Position numbers and translations under genes: made by a program. A DNA stretch of 64,000 nucleotides, from assembly GCA_028564675.1 (NCBI GenBank), contig JAOVVO010000004.1, positions 434,001-498,000 on the forward strand, read 5' to 3'. The stretch comes from Onchocerca lupi. Taxonomy: Eukaryota > Nematoda > Chromadorea > Rhabditida > Onchocercidae. This document shows, piece by piece, positions 60,801-64,000 of the stretch; the stretch's first letter is position 1, and each line of letters opens with the position of its first letter. The notes beneath the pieces are model-generated. The model saw only the letters and a list, made by a program, of their open reading frames with translations, did no database searches and was not told where the DNA came from.

Positions 60801-62590
60801 GTGATATTTCAGATTAATTCACCTATTCATGTTCTCTACCCTGCTGTCGTCTTCTTAAAAAGGAATTAAAAATAATGAGGGCGGCTGAATAGCACTGAAA
60901 AGGCCGTGATCAATATGATTCACAATTTCATCAGCGATAGAATGACTGATTGGAGTGAGACACTTTATGGATTATTTCTTGAAATGACACATGGAAAAAT
61001 AAAGTGTTGAGTGAAATTGTCCGAAATGACGAACATCTTAATGTGCAATGTTTGATGGATATGGAATAAAGAACAAGAATTGAAATGGTAAATGAAAGGT
61101 CACGAACCAAGCATCTTTGAAAGTTTCATGCTTGAAAAATGTCTTTTTAAGTATTTTAAATGGCCAGAAGATGCAATTTAAATTAAAACAACCAATGACT
61201 TGATGCGTGATATGTGCGACAGGTAAACATTTTGCGGCTGACTAATCGAAAAGTAATTAACTAATTCAAAATATGATTGGTACTTCTCGCAGGAAAAAAT
61301 GAACTATTCAATTTTCACATTAAATTGGATTTTGATTAATTGTATTCGAGAAATGAGAGCTAAAAAAAGCTTCAAGATGGCATGTGAAGAAAAAATAAAT
61401 TTTCTTCTGCATGCTCTTAAAAAATCACTCGAAACTCCGCTTTTCAAAAAAAGTTTTTTTAATTTTTTTTTAAGACTAATAAATACATATTTTGATGATT
61501 TAATTGGCGAACAAATAAGAACTATACAAAATTTCGTTTAACGACCTTGACTGGAACAAAAAATTGGTTCGAAACTTTTCCTTGGTTTTCAAAGAACCAA
61601 GGTCAATGAAGTGCTTTTCTGAAAAAGTCTTACGTTGATGTACTTTTTCTTTCATTTTCCGACCGATCAAACTGATGAAAATGCGTAGGGCTACTTAGGA
61701 GCAATTATTGCCAATAATTATGCACTACTGAATATTAGCCTAACTGAATGAAAAAAAATTAAAATGACGTTGATAAATAACTTCGAATTGATTTATATGA
61801 TATTTGATTAGTAATTTCTTTCAGCTTTTATATATGATTATCATTAATTCAATCAAAAGTTTTTCTAATTAAGCGAAACCGTACTTGACAGGAAGTTGAT
61901 CCACTTGTTAAATCTTGGATCTAATCTTTTGTCCCTTCCTTTTCCATCTGCAGATTTTGTTTTAATTCATTTAATTGATCATCAATTAACTAAAATTTGC
62001 TTGTTCTTATTTTAATGTAACAGAATTTCATTTAGTCATTCTTATGATTGCTATTGCTTGTCTTAAATAGTATTTCAGTTTAGTCGATATTTTAGGAACG
62101 ATTTTACCAGCTGCGAAATCCTCTAAGATTCACATTATCCTATTAAAAAAATTTCTTTAAAAGCGAACTTGCTAATGCAATTATGCGGAATTAATGTTTT
62201 GTTTCACAGATATAATCTAACATACCACTTTAAACGCTTATTTTCGCTCTATTCATCAAAGTTCATAAAATTTAAGCATGTTAATCAAAATTAATCGAGT
62301 GCTTGACATATCTAACCTTTAAACTGTGAAGATTTTGAAAGAGAAAAACAAATGCTATATACCTTCAACAATACCATTACTATCGAAATTGAAAGACAAA
62401 TCCAAAATCTCAAATACGGTGAAGTGAAATGTGCAGCAGCAATACATATGAATTAAAATGAATTAAAGTTCTGGCTCAATATGCCTTAAATGAAAATTTT
62501 TGAAGAATGGAGTGCCAGGTTGTTGAATCAGATAAAAGATGATAAATTTTACTAAATGAGACATCCTAGAAACTGAAATTTAAAGAATAA

Positions 62591-62650
62591 ATAAACATTG
62601 CATTACATTTAACAAAAACAATAAACATTGCATTCTATTTAACAAAACAT
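62591..62650. repeat. Tandem duplication, 30-base unit
   Basis: ATAAACATTGCATTACATTT plus AACAAAAACA at 62591-62620 is repeated at 62621-62650 with a few mismatches. Confidence 0.85.
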
Positions 62651-64000
62651 GACAGATAAATACAGAAATGAAATAGCTGGTGATAGCTCTTTGGTATATG
62701 AAAATAATTGCAGTATTTGATTGCCTCACGGTATATTGTGCTGATATATTTCTAATTTCATTGTCAATAAGCAGATAAACTCTACTTTGGAGTCAGAGAG
62801 AAGTTCCAGTTAAAAATATTTTTAAAAAAACTGCGCCTTGTTTATCAGTGACCAATCTTTGCAGTGATAAAAAACGGCGGTGTTTTATTTGAGCAAGGAA
62901 AAATGTCTTTTCCACTCTTATCTCCATCGTAAGATTTACTTAATGTCACGATCATTACCGCAAGTATTTTTATGATAAGGCCTGTCTATCAAAAGTTTAT
63001 CGTTGCTACTGGTTAAAAGTTAGAAGATGCTAAAGGATTTTTTAAGAATTATGCTTAACATATAGTGTTGTAAATACTTATTAACTTCTGCAAAATTCGG
63101 ATCAAAGCGATTTGCACTAATCTTCAGTTGTACTTCGTTTTTGTTTTGGAATGCAAAGATGCAGAAATGAAGTTCAATGCTATCTCGAAATGCCAAAAAC
63201 AATCAAGATAAAAATCTCTTCTTTCTTGCCTAGTTCTTTCCTTATCACATGCAGCATTTATTTTAGTTCGATAAGATTTAGATCTGAAAAGTAGTTTTAG
63301 ACTTAAATTATAATATAGTGGCAACAGAATTCTGAAAGACTTCAGTATGACTATCAATGATGAAAAATATTGCATCAGATTGTTGATGACATACCCGGCA
63401 ATGATTAGTGATCATTTCGTTGGCAACCTTATTATTGACAATAAAGACAGATGAAGACATTCTCACCCCCCCCTACTGATAGTAGTGATATAACAGAGGG
63501 TAATGATCAAGACGGATATAAGAATAATGTCGTCGTATCGGACATTGCCCGTATCTAGTCGAAAATTCTCATTAATATCTCTCATAAATTGTCTGTGAAA
63601 AGAGAATTTTTGAGAATTAACGGATTGTCTTGCAGACATGGCAAGAATGAAGATATATAGAAAATAATAATGACATGAGTGACTAGTTCGCTCTTCCTTT
63701 TCTCTAATTATGCTGAAAATTGACTCTTACGACTCACAATATCCAAAAAAAGGAACTATTTTTATCATCTTGCATATTGCATATTTTAATCATCATACAT
63801 ATTATCAATGCACCTATTTTTTGGAGCAATTAATTATTTCGTATTGATTGGGCTTGTCATTCATAAATAAAGCCAGCATGAAAAGTTGATAATTTACCAG
63901 AAAATATGCCAATAAGGACAGTTCGAACTTTCAGTTCGGTTTTTTCAAATTGATTGCGATGTATCAGCACGCCGACTTTAATACATTACATACAATTAAT

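Larger units (their letters stand above)
51826..64000. other. Gene-poor interval with a GC-richer patch
   Basis: No gene is supported across 12 kb. About 52620-53760 is clearly GC-richer than the window, with CpG-containing stretches and several overlapping long frames on both strands that look like composition effects; it may be the promoter side of the minus-strand peptide gene. A second smaller patch is at about 56450-56760. Repeats inside are listed separately. A 55241-55306 minus-strand stretch has a Kazal-like wording (see findings). The last 7 kb show only short random frames. Confidence 0.45.

Noticed and set aside
61299..61541. 80-codon plus-strand frame, Lys/Phe/Leu-rich, considered as another endosymbiont fragment
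   Set aside because: No motif could be matched to a known bacterial protein.
61580..61603. Small hairpin CCTTGGTT/AACCAAGG
   Set aside because: An 8-bp stem is expected by chance in a window of this size.

Overview
The window reads as nuclear DNA of a parasitic nematode, most likely a filarial worm. It is AT-rich, coding genes are cut into many small exons with tttcag-type acceptors, candidate trans-splice acceptors lie just upstream of several start codons, and one block carries degraded pieces of genes whose closest look is Wolbachia, the endosymbiont of filariae. The species cannot be fixed from sequence alone. All gene models below were assembled by eye from open frames, splice signals and phase; none was searched against a database.

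Layout. 1-5.5 kb: no clear gene, with degenerate repeated GAACTG-type motifs and one possible terminal exon on the minus strand. 5.5-9.5 kb (+): a secreted-type protein with a dermatopontin-like cysteine/aromatic pattern. 11.9-17.5 kb (+): an 18-exon BTB-BACK-Kelch gene, orthologue of IVNS1ABP. 20.6-23.8 kb (+): a complete five-exon GT31 beta-1,3-galactosyltransferase. 25.1-27.4 kb (-): an unrecognised helical protein. It is divergent from 28.1-31.0 kb (+), a complete PDIA6/P5-type protein disulfide isomerase whose upstream region carries ER-stress-element-like sites. 32.9-34.8 kb (-): a three-exon gene derived from an ISXO2/Merlin-type transposase with its first catalytic Asp lost. 35.6-36.5 kb: three strong short hairpins. 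36.1-38.0 kb (-): a mosaic of pseudogene fragments of bacterial addA, coxA and nuoM, read as a nuclear Wolbachia transfer. 38.3-39.5 kb (+): TXNL4A/DIM1. 40.0-40.9 kb (+): MED21. 41-64 kb: mostly gene-poor AT-rich DNA with a small two-exon secreted-peptide candidate (51.2-51.8 kb, -), a GC-richer patch at 52.6-53.8 kb, short tandem repeats and another pair of hairpins at 57.5-57.8 kb.

The host genes do not form one pathway. They are mostly housekeeping functions: ER protein folding, Golgi glycosylation, U5 snRNP splicing, Mediator transcription and a Kelch adaptor. TXNL4A and MED21 sit in tandem 490 bp apart, each with an acceptor-like site just before the ATG, so they may be trans-spliced neighbours. 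The most unusual content is the endosymbiont-derived mosaic next to TXNL4A, the transposase-derived gene beside it, and the set of perfect or near-perfect foldbacks.
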